The position numbers and the translations under genes are program-made. A stretch of DNA of 64,000 nucleotides from Circinella umbellata (taxonomy: Eukaryota; Mucoromycota; Mucoromycetes; Mucorales; Lichtheimiaceae): NCBI GenBank assembly GCA_025093555.1, contig JAIWNF010000011.1, forward strand, positions 744,001-808,000, written 5' to 3'. The notes below the pieces were generated by a model, which saw only the letters and a program-made list of their open reading frames with translations, made no database searches and was not told the origin of the DNA. Positions 10,676-23,089 of this stretch are shown one piece after another; within the stretch, counting starts at the first letter, position 1; each line of letters starts with the position of its first letter.

Positions 10676-13600
10676 TATAAGAGTCTCTCTTTATTTTTAT
10701 TTTATAGTTATACGTAAGGGATTGTTTAGCTTTTAGTGTATTATTTTCAAAGAAAAAAAACAGACTAAAAGGATTGGGGGAGGAATGATTGTTATGAATC
10801 AAAAAAAAAACAAGTATAAACAGATTGGATCCTGATTAGGAAGGCGCCAGCTTTCTTTTTTGGCATGGCGATTGGTAGTGTTATTATATTAACTCTTGGA
10901 ATTTTCATTAGTTTCAGCCCTTATAAACACTCTCTCATTTAGACCAAGGTCAGAGGACTTATGTACTAACACTTTCCTTTTTGTTCTCATGACAAAATCT
11001 ACATTGATATTAAATTACTACTGTAAATTTACTCCATGCATGATTTAAATAAGTGATAAACTACAATATCATCACAACCCATTTAAAAATAGCATCGTTA
11101 TTCGCTCAACGAGTTAGTGTTAATTAATAATAATATTTCTCTCTGGCTCTCTCTATATATACATATATGAAGAGAGTGTGTGTGTATTTGGGTGTTTGGG
11201 TCTATCTACAGGCGATCGGTTTCCTTTTTGCGTCTGACGACATGACCATTTTCTTGGTTCCTTTCTTTCATCCTCATATTCATACCTTATGGTATTAAAG
11301 AAATCAGAAAAATGCACTACTCTATTTTGTATAGCAGCTTTACAATTATTAAATATGTAATTGGTGCCAAAAAGGCAACTAATAATAAAACTGGATCTCA
11401 TATAAAGATAACAAAAGAAAAAGCTTACTAGTATTAATACAAGACAGAAAAGTCAGATAAAACGTTGCCAGGTCCAAATAAATAATAAAAAAAGGGAGAA
11501 ACAAGGTTCAATGACCAGGTGACCTTCCGACTTATTTTCCTTTTCTCACTTTTTGCTTATTTATAAAACAGGCTATGTTATGTGTTACGGTAACAACAAA
11601 AATAAAAACAGCACAATTTATCATATGTAAGAGTGTAGGGAGGCAAAAATAGTATGTTCTTTGAAATAACAACACAAAAACATCAAGACCCGAAAGTGAT
11701 AAAGTATATCATTTCTAATAATATTTAAGCAGTTAAGAATTTCTTTATATTATTTTACATCTTATTCAATAAAAGAAAAGATAAGAACAATAGCAACAAT
11801 GCATAAATAGCTAACTACCTCTAATAAGTAGAAACATATGCTTTTCTTCTTGCCTATTTAATAAAATATGGCCTTCGTTAGAGTAGTTAAATATATCACA
11901 ATGTAAAGTAGTGATTATAGAAAAGCCTTCTAAATTGTGTTGTAAAGTATTATTATTAATAAAGTTAACAACGTATAAGCAGTCATTATAATTCATGTTA
12001 GTTTCACATTATTGCTAAATTATAGAAGATGGTCTATATTTAGATAATACTTGTAGTATAGTTAGCAGCTAACTAAAGTTATTTAATTAAAGAACCTATA
12101 AAGTTTTTTCATATAATATATAATGTAATCTCTATACCTAACAGTATTAAAATATACAAATATATAGTAAATGTACAAGTATAACTTCTCGCTATTTTTA
12201 GCTTCAAGGCACCATAATAATATCTTTATATAAGCTAAAGAGAAGAAAACCATTGTAAATTCTTGATATCGATGTTCTCTTGATAGATATGATTGTTGTA
12301 CATTCTTTATGTATGTGACATGGGAACCTCTGTTATATGTTTGTAATGAGTTTTGTTCATTTTATTATGAGAGAGATATTAAATACCTTTTTTTATAACC
12401 CCTTAAAAATACTTAAATGAAGCATTTCTACTTTGATCCATTCAGTGGATAGACAAGAATGATAGAAGCCTTCTTCTTGGCGTCAAAAAAAAAATTCCCA
12501 TGAGTAGTCATATATCTCAATCCTTTGTGAAAAACCCAGCTCTGATTTTGTAAAGAGCACTGAAAATTGGGTTATATTCCAAAAAGAAAGAAAAATTGTT
12601 TATATTATAAAACATCTTTTTTACTAATATAGTAGATATAAAAGTATTGTATTTTGTGATTATTCTTTATTATAGTTATTAAAGTGTGAAAAGAAAAGAA
12701 CAAATCTTATTTTGGTACGACATTGAAAAGAAAAAAGAGTGGAGGCGCATATAGAATCAAAAGTAGTAAATAAAGACACTACTATAAGGCTTATATGTAT
12801 TACTCCAGATAAGCTACAGATATTGTCTTTTGACCATATTTATAAAGTCTCTCCTCATTATAGTACCAGGATTAAATTAGCTTTATATGGGGTTTGTTTC
12901 TATTGAACAATTAATAAACAGAAGTTCGGTCTATTTATATTTATCTTCTATAGTAGACGTCTAATCGAAATAAATTATATATTGTTACGTCCTGTCCGAA
13001 CCTAATTAATAAAATAAAAAGAAAGTATAAGAAATCTCGAGTAAGAGACTCAAGGAATAAGGAAAGTTATATCAATAATTTATTCAACAAATAAATAAAA
13101 TGACGGTCTTCATAACCAGCAAATTCAACCGATCAAATAGTCGGAAAAAGAGTTTATCTTTTATTAAAAATGAAATGGTGCTTTCAATAGAAATGAAAGA
13201 GAGTGAACTAATTGTTATTTTGTTTGAAAGGAAGAAACTATCCTTTTTATACTAATTATTTGATTATCTAGCTTCTTCATTTGAATTTGACTTTGGGTGA
13301 AAATGAACCTAATATCGAGTGAAACCGAGTCCAGATTCAGGAAAAATCGAATCTTGTTCCAAGTAAAATCGAACATGGTTACAAGTGAAGATAACCTTAT
13401 TGGATAGAGGTGAAAACTAGTAATAATTATAAAGTTTCTGATATTTATTTAGGCTGAAGAATAATTATAAAAATATTGGTAATACCGATAATAAAAAAAA
13501 TAAGGATAATAAAAGTAAATAAATAAAAGAAAATGGGTAAAAAGATATAATAGAGAGGGAGTGATTAGAGTAGAGGGAAGGTTCCGGAAAGAGGGGTAAC

Positions 13601-13955
13601 AACAATATATTCTATATTTATTATAATATCGTATCAAGTATAAATTTTTGCTATCGTTTTGTCCTCGTGGGATCTAATATTTCAAAGAAGAGTCATATAC
13701 CCTGTTTTTTCAAATGCTAACTCTAAAGTCTGTTATATATACATACATGATATCAATTACAGTATTAGATCGACGGAGCATTTTGTTTTGTCAATAAAAT
13801 GCGTATTAATAAACTTATCTGTAATATAGGATTTAGAATTGCCAAACTACTCTCATGCTTTGTCCCTATGCAAGGTTTCAAAACTTATTGTCGGAAGAGC
13901 TTTATTGATCACATCCTAATGTATAACTGTTTATATAGACATTAAATAGTTTAAA
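10676..13955. other. Long AT-rich intergenic region, no gene recognised
   Basis: About 3.3 kb without a supportable gene. Open frames at 11153-11401, 11811-11996 and 13449-13637 on the minus strand are short, compositionally biased and have no recognisable motif. A TGTTACGTCCTGTCC start near 12985 resembles an LTR 5' end, but no matching end or duplication was found. Confidence 0.4.
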
Positions 13956-13959
13956 GTTG

Positions 13960-14870
13960 CCAAAAAAGCTCAAAGCGTATTATAGTCGGATGAGAGGCAA
14001 GAAGTTAGCAACCGAGCCTCAACCAAGAACGTTGTTGTAATTGGATTTTATGACGATTAAGTCGTTCGAGTACTTGATCCATATAAAGACAAAGTTAGTA
14101 GTCTGATGTTCTTGTTAAGAAGAGCGCGAGATACATAGAGAATTCAGTAGGGGAAGCACCATGAGTGTCATTGTGTGATATCTTGTTCATATAGTATTCG
14201 TCACCATGGGTAACTGGCTTTTATCATTGAGTATTATTGTCATGGTTTTATTTTGATTGATAAGTGCATTGTTTGCGCGACCATTTAATTATAATATCAA
14301 TAGTAAACTATACAATTCATATTGCAGTCGCATAGAAATAAAAGTGTTGTCACCGTCGAGAAGAAATCTAACTCCTGATAAGTAGCTCTGTTGAACAAGC
14401 ACCGTCGCAGTATGTACAGCTAAACCATTGTCAGCAATAGACTGACCAGAAAGAAAACCAGGTTGATATGGGTTGATGAGATTAGGCATACATGAAGAAA
14501 ATCGTGTTGTCAATATTCTTGTAAGGAGTGAGCATCACAACATATTTGAGAAGCGAGTTTTCAGCTTTCAAGGTGTGATTAATTACCTTTTTGGAGTAAT
14601 AAAATCACTATGGAGCTGCTGCCATTTTAAAGGGAGATGACAGTAATCCAAAGATGAATTTATTTACTTGTAACGAAAACCGACATTCAAGCGGATGGTT
14701 GATAATAAAACTGAGAGACTCATAGAATAAGTTGTCAATTCTAGGACTACTTCGGGAAAAAGCCTTTATACGATCTGTTCCAAAGTCATATTCATCCAGT
14801 TCACTAATGATGTATGGAGTGTCATCCTCCAATCTAGTAAGAGAGATCGACGGAGCTGACACCCTGGTGT
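13960..14870 (-). mobile_element. Degraded LINE-type (non-LTR) retrotransposon fragment
   Basis: On the minus strand, 14513-14289 encodes a recognisable LINE reverse-transcriptase piece: ILTTRFSSCMP, LINPYQPGFLSGQSIADNG, then GVRFLLD before the frame decays where the usual DxxKAYDRV would follow. Just upstream, 14530-14600 reads as a frameshifted version of the preceding RT motif. An open piece at 14862-14608 (starting MSAPSISLTRLEDDTPY) may belong to the same element but has no clear domain. No APE endonuclease or poly-A tail was identified, and the ends are unknown. Confidence 0.55.
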
Positions 14871-15373
14871 CAAATTGATGTATAAACCCAGCTGTATTCC
14901 GTCTTTTTTTTTTTTTGGGTTGATTTTTTTTGTCCTCTCCTATACTCGCAAATGAACTGAATTATTTGAAAAATAAACTTTACGTTATGTGTAAGAACGT
15001 TCAAAAGAGTGACAACATATGATACATATAATGAATATATATATATAATAAAAAAATAAAGCATTTATTATGCATAATAGTTTATTTGAAATTGAAACAA
15101 ACTATTTAATTAGAATGATAAAAGAGAACAATATTTACTAGGAAAAGAGTAGAAAAAAAAATGGGGATGTGATATACAAAAAAGCGAATGCAATAAGAGA
15201 ATGATGATATCCGTTCCAGCGGGTAAGAATTGATTAGATTTTTGGATTAGGATTTCTTGATGGACAAAATTATATAAAAAAAGAGGGGAGGTCGATTATA
15301 TTATAAAAAAGGGATGCGTAAGATAAGAATCGGGTATGGTTTTTGTTGGTGTTAATTTGTTGTTTTCAGTCAT

Positions 15374-16699
15374 TTACAATTCAACGTGTTTAGAAGGTAC
15401 TGTTTCAATTTTGTTCAAAATATTTAAAATATCTTCATCATTAACATTCTTCTTCTTATCACACATATTCTTGAAATCAACAAAAGCTTTTTGGAACTCT
15501 TCTTCATTAATTGCAGAATAACCCAATTCCTTACAGCGTTCACGGAATGCGTTACGACCCGAATGTTTACCCAAAACCAAAGCAATATCTGTCACACCTA
15601 CTGTTTCCGCACTGATAATTTCATAAGTTTGACGGTTCTTCAACACACCATCTTGATGGATACCAGATTCATGTAAAAATGCATTGCGACCAACAATAGC
15701 CTTGTTAGGCTGAACCATCATACCAGATAACTCAGAAACCATGACTGAAGTGGGATAAATCAATCGAGTGTTGATGTTATGATAGACTGGGAAAGCGCCT
15801 GGATGTGTATGAATAGCCATAACAATTTCTTCCATGGCAGTATTGCCTGCACGCTCACCAATACCGTTAATAGTTACTTCAACTTGACGTGCACCATTAC
15901 GAATACCACTTAATGTATTTGCTGTAGCCAAACCCAAATCATTATGACAATGAGTTGACCAAGTAACCTTGTCACCACCAGGTGTATGTTCAACCAAATG
16001 TTTAATCAATGCGCCATATTCTTCAGGTAAATTGTAACCAACAGTATCGGGAATGTTCAAAGTAGTAGCACCGGCTTCAATGACTTTACCAAGAACTTCA
16101 CACAAGAAATCGGGATCAGAACGACTAGCATCTTCGGGAGAGAATTCAACTTGAGGAACCAAAGAGCGTGCCAAAGTCACTGCTGCAACGGCACGTTTGA
16201 TACATTCTTCGCGATCAATCTTAAGCTTATGCTTTAAATGAATATCGGATGTTGCCAAAAAGACATGGATACGGCGATTAGGTGCATCTTGAATAGCTTC
16301 AGCACAACGCTTGATATCACCAGGTGTAGAACGAGCCAAACCACAAATTGTCATAGGCTCACCAATATGTTCACGACCCTCCATAAGAGGACCTACTTCG
16401 CGTGCAATACGTTGAACAGCTTCGAAATCACCAACAGAAGCAATGGGGAAACCTGCTTCAATGACATCAACACCAAGACGAGAAAGTTGTTTAGCAATTA
16501 CAATTTTTTCCTCAGTATTTAAAGAAACACCAGGAGACTAAATAAAAAGAAAAAGTAAAAAGAAAAAAAAAAGGTTGTCAGCATATATTTCGTTGGTTCT
16601 CTCTTCAGAGAAGAAATAATTTACCTGTTCACCATCTCTCAAACTTGTATCAAATACAATCAAGCGTTCTTTATCAGAGTTTCCGTTTGTAACAGCCAT
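15374..16699 (-). CDS. 2-isopropylmalate synthase, short form without LeuA regulatory domain
   Basis: Two exons, 16625-16699 and 15374-16537, give 412 residues. The protein has the HMGL-like TIM barrel of LeuA-type synthases: [16 protein letters not shown] with the split codon boundary exactly between Q and [21 protein letters not shown], the metal-binding [34 protein letters not shown] and GKHSGR. The enzyme condenses 2-oxoisovalerate with acetyl-CoA in the first committed step of leucine synthesis. Similarity is to bacterial/plant type-1 enzymes rather than homocitrate synthase. The ORF stops soon after the accessory helices, so the ~120-residue LeuA_dimer domain that gives leucine feedback inhibition is missing. 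A downstream exon was sought and not found. Localisation is unclear, with no obvious transit peptide. Confidence 0.88.
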
Positions 16700-18918
16700 T
16701 TTTTTTTCGTATTAAATGTTATTGTATTGAGGTGTAATACTTTTTTAAAAGTGAATAAGAAAAAAAAAAGTAGTGTGGATCTATCTTTTATAAAGCATTT
16801 AGACCATCGTTGTGACAAATTTTCGATAACCAATCAAATGTCTTGATCAGACCTTAAGCAAAATGATTCACGTTAAACCATTGGCCATCAGTACTTTTAA
16901 GACTGTCGGCTCTTTTTTTTTTGACTTACAACACCCCCCTCTCTCCTATACCCACCCCCCAAAAATCCACGCTCCAATCCACACGTTATAATAAGGATTG
17001 ACTAACAATCTATTTGCTCCAATTGTATTGTTTCTTTTCTACTTTACCAATTTCTTTTTGTGATACTATTTTATTATTTTACCCGGCATTAAAATAATGA
17101 TTCATCCATACAAAAATAAAATAAAAAAAAAAAGAATAGTGACAACAACCAAGCTATGTAAAGAAAAAGAATATACATTTTCGTTTTGTAAAATAAAACC
17201 ACCAGCCCCCTGCATAATGTGAATTTACTCTTAAGGGAAAGAAAGGTTTATAGAATTTTTTTATAGGTGAATAATATCACTTTCTTTTAAGTAATTTTCT
17301 TAAAGCATCTATAAATATATTATTTATGAATCGTGTAGAGATAATTTAGTAAACTAACTTGCCGAAGCAGACATCTGTATTGTTATAATTATATCTTCAA
17401 CTGCTGGGAATTGTATTATGTGATGGTCTGAGTCAGTTTATTTAATCAAAATTTGAGTCCGATATATTGTATATCATGCAAATCTAATTATTTGTTAGAT
17501 CGCCCAACTCTTTTAACCTTTTATTTTTTACTATGAATAAAAGGAAAAGAAAAAAAAATATGTATATAATTAGTTTACTGTATATATTGAAAATAGAAAT
17601 AAATATAAAATAAGGACTGATATACTTTATAGAAATACTATGTGTTTATATGGGAAGAAGGAAAAGTTTTGATTTTTTGATACTAAACAGATGACAGTTA
17701 GTTGTAGTTATAATACTAGATTACATACAATCAAGGTTTTTTTTTTCACTTTTTGTTGTCACTGTATACAACTATTATTTGTTCTGACTTATATACAAAT
17801 GCAATTATATACAAACAATACAATTACTTTGTAGCATTTTTTATTATAGTTGTTTCGGCTGAAAACAAAGTTTTTATTAAATGTGTGGTTAAAAAGTGAC
17901 ACAGACAGGATAAAAAGCTGTTATTAAATCCTTATTATTAGTTGTTAAACATGACATCGTGTTTTAATAATAATAAACTTCTCATCCATCAAAAACCTAT
18001 TACTTATACATATAATAAATTGGCATATATATATACATACTATTATTAGATGATGTAAAGAAAGAAAATAAAAGGTCATTTAAGAAAACTGGGGGCTGAG
18101 AATGCAACTAAAGTTAAAAGACGCCGACGACGACGAGGAGAGGGAGGTAGAATAATATTAGAAGCAATTGACATTGTAAAAGCTCTGTTTTTTTTCCCGA
18201 ACAAAACACCCCTTTTTCAAGACATTTCCCATCCACAATGAAATAAGGAGAAGGTCCTTTTTTCTTAACGTGAACAAAACCAACTCAATTACTTATGTGA
18301 GGTCTAGTACTAAATCACTTTACTTTCTTTTATGTTTAACTCCTCTCCATAGAAAGGACCCCTATAATAATAATGTAAATCTATATTTTCTTTTTCATTT
18401 TCTTTTGGGTCTAGTACTCTTGAATTCTCTCTCAACTTATTGCTCTATAAAGATCCAGAACGAAGTGATGAGGTTAAAAAAGCTCATCTTCCTCCCCTTC
18501 CCCCCTTCCTCTTCTCCTCACAAAACATATATATTATTTCTAGCTCATTATATATATATTGCCTCCTTCTCTCAACTTCTTCACTTTTTTTTCTTCGTTT
18601 CCTTTTTGTTCATTTTTTTTATAACAGTAACAATAATTATCTCTTTCCTTTCCTTTTAATAATATCATTTAATCTATCTATCTTGTTGTTTTTTTTTTTT
18701 TGGTAAGTTTTGTCTAAAAAGACGGTAGTAGTAAAACTATATCAGCTATACATAAAATGAAACTTACCTGTCAACATTTGTATATCAAAGAATCAAATAA
18801 CTTACTTTACTAGATCTACCCAATTATAATTTTTCTCTTTCCAGTTTATTTTAGATCCTTTCATACAACAAACAATCCTACAAAAGCTACAAAAAAATTA
18901 TATACATACATACATACA
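16700..18918. promoter_or_regulatory. Divergent intergenic/promoter region
   Basis: Lies between the minus-strand isopropylmalate synthase and the plus-strand PH-domain gene, so it holds both promoters. It has C-rich tracts (16925-16965), G/A-rich and pyrimidine-rich tracts (18120-18150 and 18480-18520). Short open frames near 18270-18700 are low-complexity leader sequence rather than genes. Confidence 0.5.
18703..18844 (+). other. Predicted 5' UTR intron of the PH-domain gene
   Basis: A GTAAGT donor at 18703 and a pyrimidine-rich tttctctttccag acceptor ending at 18844 bracket 142 bases, 74 bp before the start codon. The sequence is plausible but not confirmed by frame continuity. Confidence 0.4.
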
Positions 18919-21900
18919 ATGCTGGTTGCTCAACAAAACGCTTATCAACGCCGAGCTTCATCCCCAAATGAGTCGTTGGAGTCAGGAACTGACCAACAAC
19001 AGTCAATTCATCCTTTACGCCCAGCCACTCCTACTGGTTCCACTTCTACTACTATGAATGGTATGCGTTTATCAACCAACAATAGCAGCAACACCAGTAC
19101 TAGTCGTAGTGTAAGTTTTCGACCTGCTCGATTTATTAAAGCGACACCAACAGCTACCAACTACGACCAAGTATCCAATGACATGAAAAGGTTTGTCCAG
19201 TCATTTGATAATTATAATCAAAAACTATACGTTGAAGGTTATTTATTCAAGCATAATCCAACTGAGAGTTCAAGAACACGATGTTTTGCCGAATTATGTG
19301 GATCCACTTTATCCATGTGGGATGCTGAAATTCAGTCACAACGAGTTATGCCACAGTATATCATTATTTCAGCAGAAGCCGTTGTTGAACAACAAGATAA
19401 ACGAATGTTTATGCTTCAGCTCAACACCTCATCATCCAAACAACAACAAAAAATTATTTATTTGGAAGCATCTGATGAATCTACATTGCTTCGGTGGATA
19501 TCAGCTATTCAATTAGCTTGTTTTGAAAAAAATAAATTGCATTTGATATTTACTCAAAAATTACTTTTACGGCACTTTGATCCTAGTGTGGAAATGCAAC
19601 AAAATACAAAATGGGATGCAAATTGGCAAGTATCTATTTGCGGAAGTGATTGGCAAAAACAATATATAACGGTTGGAACAATATCAGGTCATCAACATCA
19701 GCAGCAACATCGGAATACCAAGCTATTTGGTAGTGGAAATAAATCATCATTGGGGACAGGACAGGGAAATGAACCAAGACTTGTTTTTATGGATACCAAA
19801 AAATCTAAATCAGCAACTCTAACCATGACATCCATTACACATGCTTATGCCATATATCCTGAATCGCCACAACTCATTGAAAAAAGTTGTATTATGCGTA
19901 TTGATGGACTGGTGTTACGAAAAGGGTCCAAAAATGCTGAAGAAGGACACGTGTTAGTTATGGCCGACCATTGTCAAGATATGGCTACCGGTTTATTAGC
20001 TATTTTTGATGCTTGTAAAATGCATGGACGCCCCGAACAGCTTATCACGGATCCTACTCACGAGCAATCACTCAATTATGGCGATAGTGGATCAGCTCGC
20101 CTCTTTTTGGAAACTGAAGATGTGGTATCATTTATAGATCAGCATAATCATCATAAAGGTATTTCTATTAATACTGTATTTATGGAGGCATTGAATAAAA
20201 AGTTGTCAGAACCCATCCGTCCTTCAGGTGCTGGTATGCGTGCCAATAGTCTTCCGTTAATTACTGTTGCTTGTGAAGACGGGACTTCGTCTGTGTCTAG
20301 TAACAGTGAAACACCTTTTGTACCTTTACGCCAACGGTCAGCTTCAGCAGATTTATTGGCAGCTTACAGCAGTGATAATGATAATGACGACGACAATAAT
20401 GAAAGTGGACAACGACAGCCTGGCGCATCAAGAAATCGTCGACCTTCAGGAGATTCTCGTTTTAAGTTTTCACGTCAAGTTGCGGATTCGAGTGATGAAA
20501 GTGAAGAGGAAGATGATGATGAAGAAGAAGACGATGAAGAAGAGTCGGATAGTGATGATGAACCTATTGCAAAAACGAGAAGTCAATTAGCATCACGTGC
20601 AGGTTCAACTGTTGGTTTATCATTTACTTCCAACGATAAATCAGACTCTCTGATACCTGACTTTGATTTTGGTAATGGATTTGACGTTCCTCGCTCATCT
20701 GCTTCCAACAGTGGTGGTATAAGTACAGCTCGTGGTAGTGATAACACTTTAGGTAGCTCATCCCCATTACTGGATACATGTCAAAGTGATTTTGATAATT
20801 TGGTTGTGAGCAATAGTACAAGTACAAATCGAAAAAGTTCCTTTTCTTCAACATTACAAAAAGATGATTCTTTTCAACAACGTCAAAAACAACAACAATA
20901 TTCTCAACAGCAACAACAACAACAGCAAGCATCGTCTTCTTTATTTGGTGACTTTTCACTAAGTATGGATTTTGACAAGTACATGGATTCAAAAGCATCT
21001 TTTTCATCCGAAGCAGCCCGTAAATATTCATTACCGTCAAATGTTAAACTTTCGGTCGAACGTGAATCAATTGATCGACAATCATCTTCAGGAGGGGGTA
21101 GTAGTAGTGGAAGTAGTTTTTTTGGTCATTTATCCCCGTCTGTTGATTATGCGCGCCGCCGTCGATCATCTTGGGATCATCAACAAAATCCTCATTGGAT
21201 GGATGAGTATGAATATGATGATTCTTTCTTTAAAAGATCTATAGATCGTCAACAACAACAACATTCTTATCAACGTCACCCATACGATGTTGAACATGGT
21301 GGGGGAGGTGGTCAATATGAGGATAATGATGACAATACACCCATGATTCCTGCATTGACAGATCATTTTGCACCTCAGAACAGTCTCTTGGATACTTATC
21401 TTGGTGATCAATTAACTGCCAAGGAACAAATTGAATATTGTCGTGCTACTGGTCAACCACTTATTCAAGTAGAAGACACCAAACCACAAGTACCTAATGG
21501 TGGATTCGTTGGAGCAATTTCTCGTCGCGAAAGAAATCGTAAAGAAGGGAATAATATCCGTGTCAATGAACGAGTACAGCAACATCATGTAGATCGTAAT
21601 TTATTAGAACGTGAAAAAGAACGACGCATCTTTGAACAGCGACAGCAACAATGGGTGAAATATCATCAAGTAATAATAAACTAATGTTATATATACTTAT
21701 TTACATTATATGATACTGTTTATACATAAGTAAACTAATAATTAAAAAAAAATACTTAATATAGCAACAACAAATAATAATGTATAATAATGGATATATG
21801 CCTGGTCCACCACCTCCTCCATCTGGTATGCCCATGATGTATCCTGGTGCTATTCCTGGTACTGGTCCACCTCCATCCTTGCATCCATATATGGCTGGTC

Positions 21901-22187
21901 CGCCGCCACCACAACCGATTTCCATGGGTAGTCCTCTTACACCGACTAGTCCGATGTCGCCTGGTCCACATTATATGATACCACCTGGTGCCATGGGACC
22001 TCCACAAGGATTAAGACCTAATGGACCAAGAAGTCCGAGTATGTCATCTCCCGCTGCTCCAAATAGTCGAAGATCATCAAGACCACTCCTTGATAGTATT
22101 GAAGATGATTCTGCTGTGATGATGACACGATATAATAACAATAGTAATAGTAGTAACAATCGCCCTATTCTTCGTACTAAAGATTAA
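18919..22187 (+). CDS. Large PH-domain protein, Caf120/Skg3-like
   Basis: Two exons, 18919-21669 and 21765-22187, joined in phase (Gln codons on both sides) to give 1057 residues. A PH domain covers about residues 103-205 (YVEGYLFKH, FAELCGSTLSMWD, IIYLEASDESTLLRWISAIQLACFEK), followed by a conserved extension to about residue 385. This organisation is typical of the fungal Caf120/Skg3 family, which is linked to the CCR4-NOT complex and polarised growth in yeast. The rest is low complexity: acidic stretches near 525-550, poly-Q, serine-rich and glycine-rich tracts, an arginine-rich KEREERR-like coiled segment near 880-915, and a proline-rich C-terminus (PGPPPPPSGMP) encoded by exon 2. The function is inferred from domain order only. 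Confidence 0.75.
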
Positions 22188-22208
22188 TTTTTTTTCTCCA
22201 TTTGTTTA

Positions 22209-22209
<1 letters not shown>

Positions 22210-22247
<38 letters not shown>
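22210..22247 (+). repeat. (CA)19 microsatellite
   Basis: An uninterrupted CA dinucleotide run, in the 3' UTR or intergenic space after the PH-domain gene. Confidence 0.97.
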
Positions 22248-22249
<2 letters not shown>

Positions 22250-22401
22250 CAAATTATATCTACATTTTTTTAAATTCATTATTTTTATTGTTCGGTTACA
22301 CGACGAGTTATAAATATTACTTTGCTGCATAACAAATCGGAGCTTCCTTTTTTTCTTTTGTTCCTTTTTTTTCTCTTCTTTCTACTTATTTAATTATAAT
22401 C

Positions 22402-22947
22402 ATGCCACGCGTTCGACAACAACAACAACAACAACAACAAGGATATAATAATAATAATAATAATAATAAGACTTCTGTTGCAGCAGCAACGAAACTTTTT
22501 TGGACAGCTTATAAAAAAGATACTCCAAAAAGTTTAAAGTTAATTGACGTGTATTTGGTTTATATTTTATTTTCTGGCATTGCTCAATTCATCTACATGA
22601 TTCTTGCTGGTACATTTCCTTACAATGCTTTTCTTGCTGGGTTCATCTCTACTGTAGGCAGCTTTGTTTTAGCAGGTAAACTAACTAAATAAATAGTTAT
22701 GAAGTTATTCTAATAGTAATATTGAATTAAATATATTATCTCAGTCAACTTACGAATTCAGACTAATCCAAAGAACGCTACAAAATTTAAAAGCATTTCA
22801 CCTGAAAGGTAAAGGAGATATCAAGATATAATATGATGAATTATGATATATTTATATAATATATTTATTATTTTATTTAGAGCTTTTGGGGATTTTGTAG
22901 TATGTTCACTATTACTTCATTTCTTTTCAGTTCATTATCTTGGTTAA
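22402..22947 (+). CDS. OST2: Oligosaccharyltransferase subunit OST2/DAD1
   Basis: Three exons, 22402-22675, 22745-22808 and 22881-22947, give 134 residues. After a poly-Q/poly-N N-terminus (residues 6-22) the DAD1 fold follows: LFWTAYKKDTPKSLKLIDVY, three hydrophobic segments (VYLVYILFSGIAQFIYMIL, FLAGFISTVGSFVLAV, DFVVCSLLLHFFSVHYLG) and the diagnostic NLRIQTNP...FGDFV block, ending exactly at the conserved C-terminal LG. The subunit belongs to the ER-membrane oligosaccharyltransferase that transfers Glc3Man9GlcNAc2 to Asn of nascent proteins. The Q/N expansion is unusual for this small conserved protein and is encoded by CAA/AAT triplet runs. Confidence 0.95.
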
Positions 22948-23089
22948 ATACAATATATATAATATAATATATATAGTCAAAAAATATAAAATATAAAAAA
23001 TTAATAATAAAAAGTCACAACAAATCCCCTTCTAATGCAAATCGTTTAAAAGAAACACTTCTTTTTTTTTTCTTTTTCTTTTGGGGGTT

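Noticed and set aside
12985..13440. LTR-like start TGTTACGTCCTGTCC
   Set aside because: No matching CA-ended terminus, inverted terminal bases or target duplication could be found in the following kilobase.
15374..16699. Homocitrate synthase as an identity
   Set aside because: The motifs [23 protein letters not shown] and the [12 protein letters not shown] start match isopropylmalate synthase; the Lys20-type signature residues are absent.
18270..18706. Hydrophobic plus-strand frames before the PH-domain gene
   Set aside because: They arise from pyrimidine-rich promoter/leader DNA, with no motif and no homology pattern.
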